Of a stretch of 64,000 nucleotides of DNA, positions 45,313-53,605 are shown in pieces. The position numbers and the translations under genes were made by a program. This DNA is from Bacillota bacterium (GTDB lineage: Bacteria; Bacillota; Clostridia; Acetivibrionales; DTU013), in the NCBI GenBank assembly GCA_023411715.1, contig JAEYOM010000040.1:11900-75899 (forward strand), given 5' to 3'. Each line of letters starts with the position of its first letter. The first letter of the stretch is position 1. Below the pieces are notes generated by a model, which saw only the letters and a list, made by a program, of their open reading frames with translations, had not been told where the DNA came from and made no database searches.

Positions 45313-46254
45313 ATGGTTTTTCTCAACTCAATAGGAAGCATATTCACTATTATAATACTTATCGCAACTGGTCTTGTACTGACGCATGCCGGCTGGTTCA
45401 ACGAGGCTGCGGGGCAAACGTTATCAAAGCTCATAATGAATATCTCACTTCCGTGCTATATGCTCTACAATATAACGACGACCTTTGACAAATCGGAACT
45501 TGAAAGTATGAGCAGGAACCTTATTGTTCCGGTCATTTCCATAGGCGTGTGCTATCTGCTTTCCATTTTGACAAGCAATCTGATAAAGGTGGACAGGAGT
45601 CGAAAAGGAGTCTTTCGCTCGATGTTTTTCGCATCGAACACGATGTTCATAGGTCTGCCTGTAAATCTGGCGCTGTTCGGGGAAAAATGCGTGCCGTACG
45701 TGCTGCTTTATTACCTGGCCAATACGAGCTTCTATTGGACGGTAGGGGCTTACGAGGTTAGCCGTGACAACCCTGAAAACAGGGCTGCGGCATTTTTGAA
45801 CGTCCAAACGCTCAAACGTGTTTTCAACCCTGCAATTCTCGGCTTTATAATCGGCGTGGTCCTGGTGCTTCTCGATTTCCGGCTGCCGTCCTTTATCATG
45901 GATAGCTGCAAATACATAGGAAATCTTACCACACCGCTCGCCATGTTCTTTACGGGTATAGTACTGTATTCGGTAAAGCTTAAGGATATCAGGTTCAGCA
46001 AGGATGTGATCGCTTTACTGCTGGCCCGTTCGGTCATCAGCCCGGCTCTGGTGCTGCTCATGCTTCCGGTATTCGGTGTCCCGAGCCTGATGGGTAAGGT
46101 GTTTGTAATACAGGCCGCTATGCCTGCGATCACGAGCACATCAGTCGTTGCGAGGGAATACGGTTCGGATTATCAGTTTGCGGCACTGATGACGGCCATA
46201 ACGACTGTATCAAGCCTTATAGTGATACCGTTTTATATGTGGTTCATGGCATAA
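45313..46254 (+). CDS. Auxin efflux carrier (AEC) family transporter
   Basis: 313 residues with about ten hydrophobic segments. The N-terminal IGSIFTIIILIATGLVLTHAGWF, the conserved NISLPCYMLYNI, and the C-terminal PAITSTSVVAREYGSDYQFA region identify the family. Bacterial members carry organic anions such as malate or malonate. It starts 4 nt after the GGDEF/EAL stop and precedes a decarboxylase operon that acts on C4 acids, so a role in dicarboxylate transport is a reasonable guess, not proved. The cotranscription with the two signalling genes suggests that the sensor controls or uses this transporter. Confidence 0.9.
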   Translation: MVFLNSIGSIFTIIILIATGLVLTHAGWFNEAAGQTLSKLIMNISLPCYMLYNITTTFDKSELESMSRNLIVPVISIGVCYLLSILTSNLIKVDRSRKGVFRSMFFASNTMFIGLPVNLALFGEKCVPYVLLYYLANTSFYWTVGAYEVSRDNPENRAAAFLNVQTLKRVFNPAILGFIIGVVLVLLDFRLPSFIMDSCKYIGNLTTPLAMFFTGIVLYSVKLKDIRFSKDVIALLLARSVISPALVLLMLPVFGVPSLMGKVFVIQAAMPAITSTSVVAREYGSDYQFAALMTAITTVSSLIVIPFYMWFMA

Positions 46255-46329
46255 TAAAATAATGCCCCGGATCACTATTTAATTATCTTATGTACGTAAA
46301 TTGAAACAAGAGAAATTTAATAATTTGTA

Positions 46330-46357
46330 TTGACATTTTATATTACTATTTTATAAT
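46330..46357 (+). promoter_or_regulatory. Sigma-A promoter of the oad operon
   Basis: TTGACA (46330-46335), 16 nt, TATAAT (46352-46357): an excellent match. The start site would be near 46364. Confidence 0.85.
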
Positions 46358-46390
46358 AGTATATAAATTACAAAATTAGATTTACGGTTG

Positions 46391-46461
46391 GACAGGTGAC
46401 TGTTTTCAAGATCGGGCTTTCAGGGTGGGAAGCCGGATTTTGTATGTTCCCTGTCTTTTTT
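46391..46461 (+). promoter_or_regulatory. Candidate transcription attenuator before oadA
   Basis: Within the leader, GACAGG (46391-46396) pairs with CCTGTC (46450-46455), followed by TTTTTT; inside is a second stem GGCTT/AAGCC. The terminator lies between the promoter and oadA, so readthrough must be controlled or partial. No known riboswitch class was recognised. An unknown ligand or a protein antiterminator is possible; leftover termination of the upstream transcript is the simpler alternative. Confidence 0.5.
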
Positions 46462-46520
46462 GTTGCCGTTTTCATATAAAGCAAGATTACAACAAACAAT
46501 AATGAAGGAGATGACATAAA

Positions 46521-47897
46521 ATGAAAATTAACATTACAGAAACAGTTCTGAGAGATGCCAATCAGTCCCTTATAGCAACAAGAATGCCGTATTCAGACAT
46601 GGAGGGGATACTTGACATGCTGGATAACGCGGGTTACCACTCTCTAGAGTGCTGGGGAGGGGCTACGTTTGATTCCTGTCTCAGATATCTTGATGAAGAT
46701 CCATGGGGGAGACTTGAAAAAATCAGGTCAAGAGTCAGGAAAACCAAGCTTCAGATGCTGCTGCGCGGTCAGAATATCCTTGGCTACAAACATTATCCCG
46801 ACGATGTCGTGAGAAGATTCGTGGCTCAGGCGGTAGAATCCGGAATGGATATTTTCAGGATATTTGACGCATTGAACGATTTCAGGAACATCGAGGTCGC
46901 AGTAGATGAGACGATCAGGAGGAAGGCTCACGCCCAAGGCTGTATAAGCTATACCACTAGCCCTATCCATAATCTGGAGAGCTATGCCAAAATGGTCAAG
47001 CAGCTTGAGGAAATGGGCGTCCATTCTGTTTGTATAAAGGATATGGCCGGTATCATGGGACCCAGGGAAGCGTATGATCTGATTAAAACAATCAAGGAAA
47101 CCGTTAAACTGCCTGTTTACCTTCATACCCATTCAACCACGGGTCTTGGCCCGATAACGCTGATGAAAGCCGTTGAGGCGGGCTGCGACGGTATAGACTG
47201 TGCTATTTCATCCTTCTCGGGCGGCACTTCGCAGCCGGCGACGGAGACTTTAAACTATGCCTTGAAGCAGTTGGGCTATGAAACGGGGTTGGACGAAAGC
47301 CTTCTTAAGAAAATCAACGATCACTTCAAGCCGATAAAAGCAAAATATGTTGCTTCCGGTCTGATGGATCCGTTTGTTATGGGAACTGAAACAGATGCGC
47401 TTGTTTACCAGGTACCCGGCGGAATGCTATCCAACCTCATCGCACAGCTGAAATCACAGAATGCTTTAGACAGGCTTGATGAAGTTCTTGCGGAGACTCC
47501 CAGGGTGAGAAAAGATCTGGGCTATCCTCCGCTGGTAACGCCGATGAGCCAGATGGTAGGCGTTCAGGCGGCAGCCAATGTCCTCGCCGGCGAGAGGTAT
47601 AAAAACGTATCAAAGGAGATAAAGGCTTATTTGAGGGGCGAATATGGAAAAGCGCCCGGAAAAGTCGATCCTGATCTGGTTAAAAAGGTCCTAGGTGATG
47701 AGAAGCCTATCGAGGGAAGGTTTGCCGATAAACTCGAGCCCGGATTTGAGAAAGCGAAAGCTGCAATCGGGAGCCTTGCGAAGAATGACAAGGATGTACT
47801 ATCCTATATTGCATTCCCCCAGATTGCGGAAAATTTCCTTAAGAATAGAGAAGAGAAGACTTCTGTAAAAGTAACCTACTCTATCAGAAAACTGTAA
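46521..47897 (+). CDS. oadA: Oxaloacetate decarboxylase alpha subunit / carboxyltransferase
   Basis: 458 residues, the carboxyltransferase part that takes CO2 from oxaloacetate onto biotin. The HMGL-like barrel holds ITETVLRDANQSL, LLRGQNILGYKHYPDDVV, the catalytic lysine in CIKDMAGIMGP and the metal-binding histidines in LHTHSTTG. The post-barrel domain continues to the end, but the C-terminal biotinyl domain of the classic alpha subunit is missing; here it is a separate gene (48258-48674). AAGGAGATG precedes the ATG. The same protein could act as pyruvate carboxylase subunit B or a transcarboxylase 5S subunit, but the gamma-like and beta genes downstream favour a sodium pump. Confidence 0.93.
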   Translation: MKINITETVLRDANQSLIATRMPYSDMEGILDMLDNAGYHSLECWGGATFDSCLRYLDEDPWGRLEKIRSRVRKTKLQMLLRGQNILGYKHYPDDVVRRFVAQAVESGMDIFRIFDALNDFRNIEVAVDETIRRKAHAQGCISYTTSPIHNLESYAKMVKQLEEMGVHSVCIKDMAGIMGPREAYDLIKTIKETVKLPVYLHTHSTTGLGPITLMKAVEAGCDGIDCAISSFSGGTSQPATETLNYALKQLGYETGLDESLLKKINDHFKPIKAKYVASGLMDPFVMGTETDALVYQVPGGMLSNLIAQLKSQNALDRLDEVLAETPRVRKDLGYPPLVTPMSQMVGVQAAANVLAGERYKNVSKEIKAYLRGEYGKAPGKVDPDLVKKVLGDEKPIEGRFADKLEPGFEKAKAAIGSLAKNDKDVLSYIAFPQIAENFLKNREEKTSVKVTYSIRKL

Positions 47898-47909
47898 AGG
47901 AGAGTTTGT

Positions 47910-48236
47910 ATGTCAGTTATCGAAAGTGTTGTAGTAGGGCTGTTTTGTCTCTTTATTGTCTTTCTGGTCCTTGCTGTGCTTTATGCGATAGTAATACTGC
48001 TCTCCACTGCCTTGAGGTCCGCGACGGTTAGAAATGCTTCAGACAGTAAAACGGCTAATGAAAACAGTCCTGAGAGAACAGAAGTTGCAAACGATCAGCA
48101 GATAGCCAGCGGGAAGCTCGAGCTTTTCAACGTGGATGATAAAACTGCGGCGACTATTATGGCGGTCGTAAGCCATGAATCAGGGATACCTCTTGATGAG
48201 CTGAATTTCAAGTATATAAAGGCACTGGAAAAATAG
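47910..48236 (+). CDS. oadG: Sodium pump decarboxylase gamma subunit (OadG-like)
   Basis: 108 residues: one N-terminal membrane segment (VVVGLFCLFIVFLVLAVLYAIVILL) and a soluble tail with a conserved-looking end, DDKTAATIMAVVSHESGIPLDELNFKYIKAL. This layout and position fit OadG, which anchors and assembles the alpha and beta subunits and binds zinc in Klebsiella. The sequence family is very variable, so the call rests mainly on context: 12 bp after oadA and 21 bp before the biotin protein. The start follows AAAGGAGAG. Confidence 0.85.
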   Translation: MSVIESVVVGLFCLFIVFLVLAVLYAIVILLSTALRSATVRNASDSKTANENSPERTEVANDQQIASGKLELFNVDDKTAATIMAVVSHESGIPLDELNFKYIKALEK

Positions 48237-48257
48237 AAGAAAGGATTTGACCAGGAT

Positions 48258-48674
48258 ATGAAATACATCGTAACAATCAATAACAAGGACTATGAGGTTG
48301 AAGTCGAAAAGGGGCAGGCCATGGTCACAGGAGTAAAGCCGGCAACAGTACCGGCCGTAATGACGGCCCAGGAGCCCGCAGCCGCGCGGGCCGCATCTGC
48401 AGCTTCACATACTGCGCGTGCCGACGACAAACAGGCCGAGCCCACTGCTGTTTCCGGCCAGGGCGAGGCAGTCAGGGCGCCAATGCCGGGTACAATCCTG
48501 GATATCAAAGTCAGCGCCGGCTCAAAAGTAAAAAAGGGATCCGTCATTCTGATCCTTGAAGCGATGAAAATGGAAAATGAAATTGTTGCGCCATGTGACG
48601 GCAGCATCTCTTATATAAACGGAGCCAGGGGATCGTCCGTAAACACGGGCGATTTGCTTGCCGTAATTCAGTGA
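48258..48674 (+). CDS. Biotin carboxyl carrier protein of the decarboxylase
   Basis: 138 residues. An N-terminal part (YIVTINNKDYEVEVEKG) is followed by an Ala/Pro-rich flexible linker (~30-70), then the biotinyl domain (~70-138) with the biotin lysine in the EAMKMENEI motif. It carries CO2 from OadA to the membrane beta subunit. It corresponds to the C-terminal biotinyl domain of classic OadA, here as its own gene, as in other Gram-positive decarboxylases (GcdC/MmdC-like). The operon position between oadG-like and oadB is typical. Confidence 0.95.
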   Translation: MKYIVTINNKDYEVEVEKGQAMVTGVKPATVPAVMTAQEPAAARAASAASHTARADDKQAEPTAVSGQGEAVRAPMPGTILDIKVSAGSKVKKGSVILILEAMKMENEIVAPCDGSISYINGARGSSVNTGDLLAVIQ

Positions 48675-48685
48675 GGTGATGGAAA

Positions 48686-49828
48686 ATGTTTCTTGATGCT
48701 ATTAAATCAATTTTCGCCGATTCGGGTTTTGCCGCGCTCACTTGGCAGCAATGCCTTATGCTTGTTGTGGCCTGCGTTCTTGTATATCTGGCAATAGTAA
48801 AGAAATTCGAGCCTTTGCTGCTTTTGCCGATCGCCTTCGGCATACTTCTCGCAAACCTGCCTCTGGCCGGATTGATGAATCCGCCCGTTGAAGGGTCGAA
48901 AGAGCCGGGAGGACTGCTGTATTACCTTTATCTCGGAGTAAAACTGGGAATATATCCGTCATTGATATTTCTGGGTATCGGTGCAATGACGGATTTCGGC
49001 CCGTTGATCGCCAGGCCTTCGAGCCTGTTCATGGGAGCAGGGGCTCAATTCGGTATAATGACGGCTTTCATCATAGCTATAGCTCTCGGCTTTACTCCGC
49101 AGGAAGCGGCTTCGATCGGGATAATAGGCGGAGCCGACGGACCTACCGCTATTTACCTGACAACGCGTCTGGCTCCCGACCTGCTGCCCGCAATCGCAAT
49201 TGCGGCATATTCCTACATGGCGCTGATCCCGTTGATACAGCCGCCGCTCATGAGGCTTCTGACGACCAAAAAGGAAAGGGAAGTCAAGATGGAGCAGCTC
49301 AGGGAAGTAAGCAAGCTTGAGAAGATTGTTTTCCCGATAGCCGTGACCATATTCTGCGTACTGCTGCTTCCTTCCGTAGCGCCTTTGATCGGAATGCTGA
49401 TGCTCGGGAATCTTTTCAGGGAATCCGGCGTGGTCGAGAGGCTTTCAAACACTGTTCAGAATGCGCTGATTAATATCGTTACCATTTTCCTTGGTACAAC
49501 GGTCGGCGCCACGGCAGTAGCCGACAGGTTCCTCAGGCCGCAGACGCTGATGATCATCGGTCTTGGCCTTTTGGCCTTCATGTTCAGCACGGTTGGAGGC
49601 CTGCTCATCGGCAAGGTGATGTATCTGCTGTCGGGTGGCAAGATCAACCCGCTTATCGGCTCCGCAGGCGTATCCGCAGTACCTATGGCTGCAAGGGTAT
49701 CCCAGGTTGAGGGGCAGAAGGCAAATCCTGCGAATTATCTGCTGATGCATGCTATGGGACCCAACGTTGCCGGAGTTATCGGCTCGGCAGTTGCAGCAGG
49801 CGTGCTGCTTGCGTTGTTTGGAAAGTAA
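48686..49828 (+). CDS. oadB: Sodium-translocating decarboxylase beta subunit
   Basis: 380 residues, nine or more membrane helices. It decarboxylates carboxybiotin and couples this to export of Na+. Signatures: [15 protein letters not shown] with the Na+-site aspartate, [28 protein letters not shown] and the C-terminal [23 protein letters not shown] 48686 follows GAGGTGATGG. With OadA, the OadG-like subunit and the biotin protein, it forms a primary Na+ pump driven by decarboxylation of a C4 acid. The beta subunit alone does not tell oxaloacetate from methylmalonyl-CoA or glutaconyl-CoA use; the OadA type does. Confidence 0.96.
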   Translation: MFLDAIKSIFADSGFAALTWQQCLMLVVACVLVYLAIVKKFEPLLLLPIAFGILLANLPLAGLMNPPVEGSKEPGGLLYYLYLGVKLGIYPSLIFLGIGAMTDFGPLIARPSSLFMGAGAQFGIMTAFIIAIALGFTPQEAASIGIIGGADGPTAIYLTTRLAPDLLPAIAIAAYSYMALIPLIQPPLMRLLTTKKEREVKMEQLREVSKLEKIVFPIAVTIFCVLLLPSVAPLIGMLMLGNLFRESGVVERLSNTVQNALINIVTIFLGTTVGATAVADRFLRPQTLMIIGLGLLAFMFSTVGGLLIGKVMYLLSGGKINPLIGSAGVSAVPMAARVSQVEGQKANPANYLLMHAMGPNVAGVIGSAVAAGVLLALFGK

Positions 49829-49911
49829 ATCTGGATTAGGGAGGAATGCATTTCCTAAATACGGAGCATTTGTTTATGATTCCCAGTATTGAAATAGATG
49901 TGTAGTATCCT

Positions 49912-49939
49912 GCCTGATGGGTTTTATAGCCCATCGGGC
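49912..49939 (+). terminator. Stem-loop after oadB
   Basis: GCCTGATGGG, TTTTATAG loop, CCCATCGGGC; no T-run follows, so it may be a weak terminator or a 3'-end stabiliser. Confidence 0.55.
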
Positions 49940-49988
49940 GGTATATATGGCTGGATATTTATTACAGTTCATTTTTACACAAAAACTC

Positions 49989-50018
49989 TTGCATTATGTA
50001 CAGCCCGTATGCTATAAT
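49989..50018 (+). promoter_or_regulatory. Promoter of tRNA-Gln
   Basis: TTGCAT (49989-49994), 18 nt, TATAAT (50013-50018). The start site would be near 50025, about 12 nt before the tRNA. Confidence 0.75.
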
Positions 50019-50036
50019 AACCACTGTCGCAAATAT

Positions 50037-50110
50037 TGCGGGATTGTGTAATGGCAGCACTACTGACTCTGGATCAGTCTGTGAGGGTTCAAATCCTTCT
50101 CCCGCAGCCA
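50037..50110 (+). tRNA. tRNA-Gln (anticodon CTG)
   Basis: Cloverleaf: acceptor TGCGGGA (50037-50043) with TCCCGCA, discriminator G and encoded CCA (end 50110). The D arm has GTGTAATGGCAGCAC. The anticodon stem ACTGA/TCAGT carries the loop CTCTGGA, anticodon CTG. The T arm has GAGGG TTCAAAT CCTTC. CTG reads CAG, so this is the second glutamine isoacceptor; a TTG-anticodon tRNA-Gln is expected elsewhere. It is a single tRNA gene with its own promoter and terminator. Confidence 0.95.
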
Positions 50111-50121
50111 AATAGAAACAT

Positions 50122-50162
50122 ACAACGAGAGAAGCTCCCAAATAGGAGCTTCTTGTTGTTTT
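50122..50162 (+). terminator. Terminator of tRNA-Gln
   Basis: ACAACgAGAGAAGCTCC pairs with GGAGCTTCTTGTTGT, ending in TTTTA. Confidence 0.88.
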
Positions 50163-50290
50163 AGAGAGAAAAGTGCATGCCGATTCATGGATCCGGTTAA
50201 ATGCATTTTTTTTAATCCATCTGGACAAAACTTGTAATTTGATATATAGTATTACCTAACAGGAACACTATATCTGGGGAGTGATTTCCG

Positions 50291-50995
50291 ATGAACATAG
50301 TCGAGCTGCTGACACAATTCGATCTCACAAGGCAGGAGGCAGTTATATATTCAACTCTGCTTTCGGAGGGAGATCTGAACGGGTATGAGGCGGCCAAAAT
50401 CACAGGCATTTCACGCTCGAATGCATATACTTCGCTTGCCGCTTTGGTCGACAAGGGATGCGCTTATATAATAGAGGGGCCGGCAACCCGATATATGCCT
50501 GTGCCCATTGAAGAGTTCTGCAGCAATAAGATAAGGAAGCTGGAGGAAACAAGGCAGCAACTGATTAAAGGCATTCCGGCTAAAAGAGACGGTATTGAAG
50601 GTTACGTTACCATAAAAGGGAAGAGCCATATTCTCGATAAGATGAGAAATATGGTATCTGAAGCCAGAGAGAGGGTTTATATTTCTGTATCGGAGCAAGT
50701 GCTTCAATGCCTGCTGCCTGAGATAAAGGATGCGGTAGGCAGGGGCATCAAGACAGTGCTGATAACCAACGTGCCGTTCAGCCTTGATGGAGCTACGGTA
50801 TACTTTGCAGAGAAATCACAGCATCAGATAAGGCTTATTGCGGATTCGACAAATGTGCTCACCGGGGATATCGATGACGGTGAATACTCAACCTGCCTGT
50901 ATTCGCGAAAGAAAAACCTGATCGATCTGTTGAAGGATTCCCTGAAAAATGAGATCAAGCTGATCGAAATTACGAGAGGAGAAAGTAACAAATGA
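50291..50995 (+). CDS. TrmB-family transcriptional regulator
   Basis: 234 residues. The N-terminal winged helix (residues ~5-75: LTQFDLTRQEAVIYSTLLSEG, GYEAAKITGISRSNAYTSLA) is the TrmB signature, followed by a coiled region and a PLD-like C-terminal effector domain (RVYISVSEQVLQCLLPEIKDAV). TrmB proteins usually respond to sugars or other metabolites. GGGGAGTGA precedes ATG 50291. The stop overlaps the start of the following decarboxylase gene by 4 nt (ATGA), so the two are translationally coupled, and the regulator probably controls that enzyme. Confidence 0.9.
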   Translation: MNIVELLTQFDLTRQEAVIYSTLLSEGDLNGYEAAKITGISRSNAYTSLAALVDKGCAYIIEGPATRYMPVPIEEFCSNKIRKLEETRQQLIKGIPAKRDGIEGYVTIKGKSHILDKMRNMVSEARERVYISVSEQVLQCLLPEIKDAVGRGIKTVLITNVPFSLDGATVYFAEKSQHQIRLIADSTNVLTGDIDDGEYSTCLYSRKKNLIDLLKDSLKNEIKLIEITRGESNK

Positions 50996-52257
50996 AAAAG
51001 TTATTTTTTAATCATGAACAACTAAAGGGGATAGTCAGGGAATTTCATACGCCTTTTCATTTGTATGATGAGAAAGGCATACGTGAAAACGCGCGCAGGC
51101 TGAGGGAGGCATTTTCCTGGAACAAGGGCTTTATGGAATACTTTGCCGTAAAAGCCACCCCAAACCCTGCAATATTGAAAATCCTTAGAGAAGAGGGCTG
51201 CGGAGCGGACTGCTCATCCTATACGGAGCTTATGCTGGCTGAAACAGTGGGATTTAGGGGCAATGAGATCATGTTCTCATCAAATGTAACCCCGAAAGAG
51301 GATTTTATATATGCCAGGAAATTAAAAGCGGTGGTCAACCTTGACGATATAACTCACATAGATTTTCTTGAAAAAGCGGCAGGCATTCCTGCAGCGATAA
51401 GCTGTCGTTTCAATCCCGGAGGAGCCTTTGTCATAAACAACGCCATCATGGATACTCCACAGGAGGCAAAATACGGCTTCACTCGCGAACAGCTGACAGA
51501 GGGCTTCAGAATACTTATGGGCAAAGGTGTGAAACATTTCGGACTGCACGCTTTTCTGGCAAGCAATACTGTGGCAAACGAATACTATCCGCAATTGGCA
51601 GCGATATTGTTCAAAACCGCTGTGGAGCTTAAGAAGGAGACAGGAGCGCATATTGCATTTATAAACCTTTCGGGAGGCGTAGGCATTCCATACCGTCCCG
51701 AGCAGCAACCGGCCGACATATATGCGGTAGGGCAGGGGGTCAGAAAGGCATTCGAAGAAATTCTCATACCTGCGGAAATGGGAGATGTTGCGATATTCAC
51801 CGAACTTGGCAGGTTCATGCTTGGACCCTGCGGCTGCCTTGTAACAACGGCAATACATGAAAAACATATATATAAAGAATATATCGGGCTTGACGCCTGC
51901 GCGGCAAATCTGATGCGTCCTGCAATGTACGGGGCATATCACCACATAACCGTAATGGGAAAAGAGGATACGCCCTGTGATCATAAATATGATATAACCG
52001 GAGGCTTGTGCGAGAACAATGACAAGTTCGCGATAGACAGGATGCTGCCGGAGATTGACATCGGGGATCTGATAGTTATACACGATACGGGCGCCCATGG
52101 GTATTCGATGGGTTACAATTACAACGGCAAGCTGCGGTCAGCCGAAATTCTGCTGAAGGAAGACGGCAGTGCGGAGCTGATACGCCGGGCCGAAACTCCC
52201 GCCGATTATTTTGCCACTCTGGATTTTCCGGGACAAACTCTATTTAAAGCCATATGA
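50992..52257 (+). CDS. Diaminopimelate decarboxylase-like PLP enzyme
   Basis: 421 residues of the fold-III (alanine racemase-like) decarboxylase family, which makes lysine from meso-diaminopimelate. The PLP lysine is in YFAVKATPNP. SGGVGIPYRP is the glycine-rich phosphate loop, and CENNDKF replaces the usual CESxD that reaches across the dimer. FTELGRFML takes the place of the EPGR motif, with proline changed to leucine, and GAHGYSMGYNYN is the late tyrosine region. These changes suggest a divergent subgroup, so the substrate could be another diamino acid. It is coupled to a TrmB regulator. It ends at 52257, touching the tail region of the convergent L,D-transpeptidase gene. Confidence 0.85.
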   Translation: MKKLFFNHEQLKGIVREFHTPFHLYDEKGIRENARRLREAFSWNKGFMEYFAVKATPNPAILKILREEGCGADCSSYTELMLAETVGFRGNEIMFSSNVTPKEDFIYARKLKAVVNLDDITHIDFLEKAAGIPAAISCRFNPGGAFVINNAIMDTPQEAKYGFTREQLTEGFRILMGKGVKHFGLHAFLASNTVANEYYPQLAAILFKTAVELKKETGAHIAFINLSGGVGIPYRPEQQPADIYAVGQGVRKAFEEILIPAEMGDVAIFTELGRFMLGPCGCLVTTAIHEKHIYKEYIGLDACAANLMRPAMYGAYHHITVMGKEDTPCDHKYDITGGLCENNDKFAIDRMLPEIDIGDLIVIHDTGAHGYSMGYNYNGKLRSAEILLKEDGSAELIRRAETPADYFATLDFPGQTLFKAI

Positions 52258-52291
52258 CTAAGGTATTGCGGCATCGTAAGGGATGCAGAGA

Positions 52292-52646
52292 GCTCCGCCG
52301 GTAGAAGTCGCGGAATCTTCTGCGGGAAACCCGATAGCCCCGCCGGTAGAAGTCGCGGAATCTTCTGCGGGAAACCTGAAAGCCCCGCCGGTGATCGGCA
52401 CAGAATCTTCCGGGGGAATCCCGATGATTCCGTCGGTGGAGGGAATGGTATCATCTGCGGGAAACGGCCCCGCCGGTAGAAGTCGTAGAATCTTCTGCGG
52501 GAAACCCGACAGCCCCGCCGGTAGAAGTAGCGGAATCTTCTGCGGGAAACTCGATAGCCCCGCCGGCGGTCGGCACAGCTTCGTCGTAGGTAACTTTAAC
52601 GGCTCCGTCCGTCGGCGGTGCAGCGTTGCTGCCATACTCGGGCTGA
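52292..52646. repeat. 45-bp coding tandem repeat with one 40-bp unit
   Basis: Units start at 52292, 52337, 52382, 52427, 52467, 52512, 52557 and 52602. Units 1, 2, 5 and 6 are near identical (GCCCCGCCGGTAGAAGTCGC, then GGAATCTTCTGCGGGAAACC on the plus strand); units 3, 4, 7 and 8 are diverged. All are 45 bp except the one at 52427-52466, which is 40 bp. Read on the minus strand, a unit encodes a 15-residue repeat such as TSTGGAVGFPAEDSA. The 5-bp loss changes the reading frame. Confidence 0.92.
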
Positions 52647-53452
52647 ATGACGCCCCACTCCTTCAGTTTGGCTTCAGAGCCGATCCAGACCGGAGCTGAC
52701 TGCGGAATGATGGCAAACAGCTGCGTAACATCGGAGTTGATCATCCTGATACAGCCATGGGATACGTTTTTTCCGATGGAGTACGGACTGTTGTTTCCGT
52801 GTATCCCGAGTGTAGAGCCGTTTTTATATGACAGTCCCAGCCATCTGTATCCGAGCGGGTTCTCGGGAACGCCGCCCTTTACCGGCTCGGCATAACCGCC
52901 GCCGCCCCAGGAGGGATTTATGACCTTGCTGACAATGGTGTATTTGCCCTCGGGCGTACGCGAAGGCGGGTTTCCTACTGCCACGGGATACTTTTGGACT
53001 ACCATGTCTCCTTCATACAGTGTCAATATCCTTTTGGTTTTATTTATCGTGATCCATTTACCGGGAACGGGAGGTGCGGTGATCACATCCTCACAGGCGG
53101 TCACACCGGTCACACCGCTCACACCGCTCACACCGCTCACACCGGTCCGCAGCTGTTCAGCAAGCATGGATAGGCACTTTTTATCCCATTTTCCACTAAC
53201 TGCAACATTGCAGCTGCTTTGAAAGCGTATCACGGCATTTCGCAGGTTGAGGGCTGCATCCTTGCTTTCTTCCTTAAGGAACCCCAGCTTTTTTAACTCT
53301 GTTTTGTAATTGATTTTATCAGGATCGATAACGGGGAGAGCAGCGGTTACTGCCGACGGTTTATTGACTGCAGATGCCTGTTCCTCCGCGGCGGTGATTG
53401 GCGATCCGTTCAACAGCAGCAGGAAACAAAGCATTGTTATCAGTTTCTTCAT
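52451..53452 (-). CDS. L,D-transpeptidase (YkuD) with repeat tail, frameshifted
   Basis: 333 residues. A signal peptide (~1-22) is followed by a peptidoglycan-binding-like domain (~48-100), a 9-bp-encoded linker SGVSGVSGVTGVT (~105-117), and the YkuD domain (~130-265) with LGIHGNN (His218) and the catalytic Cys234 in SHGCIRM. It makes 3-3 or related cross-links in the cell wall, or attaches proteins to it. The tail (~290-333) consists of 15-residue repeats, but stops early at 52451 because one 45-bp unit has lost 5 bp. In the shifted frame the repeats continue to a stop at 52258-52260, directly next to the end of the convergent gene. The ribosome binding site is CGGAGG. Confidence 0.92.
   Translation of the reverse strand: MKKLITMLCFLLLLNGSPITAAEEQASAVNKPSAVTAALPVIDPDKINYKTELKKLGFLKEESKDAALNLRNAVIRFQSSCNVAVSGKWDKKCLSMLAEQLRTGVSGVSGVSGVTGVTACEDVITAPPVPGKWITINKTKRILTLYEGDMVVQKYPVAVGNPPSRTPEGKYTIVSKVINPSWGGGGYAEPVKGGVPENPLGYRWLGLSYKNGSTLGIHGNNSPYSIGKNVSHGCIRMINSDVTQLFAIIPQSAPVWIGSEAKLKEWGVIQPEYGSNAAPPTDGAVKVTYDEAVPTAGGAIEFPAEDSATSTGGAVGFPAEDSTTSTGGAVSRR
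53101..53145. repeat. 9-bp coding microrepeat (five units)
   Basis: Five perfect or near-perfect copies of TCACACCGC/G. They encode the Ser/Thr-Gly-Val linker between the peptidoglycan-binding and catalytic domains of the L,D-transpeptidase. Copy number changes would keep the frame. Confidence 0.85.
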
Positions 53453-53605
53453 GTAGAGCCTCCGAACCGGTTGAGTTTTGTAAACTCTAAATATATATGT
53501 GATTCCATATATGCAATATGACTTGTCTTTGTGAACGTTTTTCTGGAAATTGGCCGGTAATCATGATATATTGGTATGAATCTATTTACAGCGGAGTGAG
53601 CAGAC

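Noticed and set aside
48258..48674. Acetyl-CoA carboxylase biotin carrier (AccB)
   Set aside because: No biotin carboxylase gene is nearby; the operon with oadA and oadB points to the decarboxylase.
52292..52601. Possible CRISPR array
   Set aside because: The 45-bp repeats are directly adjacent, without spacers, and they are in frame with a protein.
52258..52635. 125-codon minus-strand open frame after the L,D-transpeptidase
   Set aside because: It is the shifted-frame end of the same repeat array and not a separate gene; treated as the lost tail.
52283..52699. 138-codon plus-strand open frame over the 45-bp repeats
   Set aside because: Antisense to the L,D-transpeptidase repeats; no ribosome binding site.
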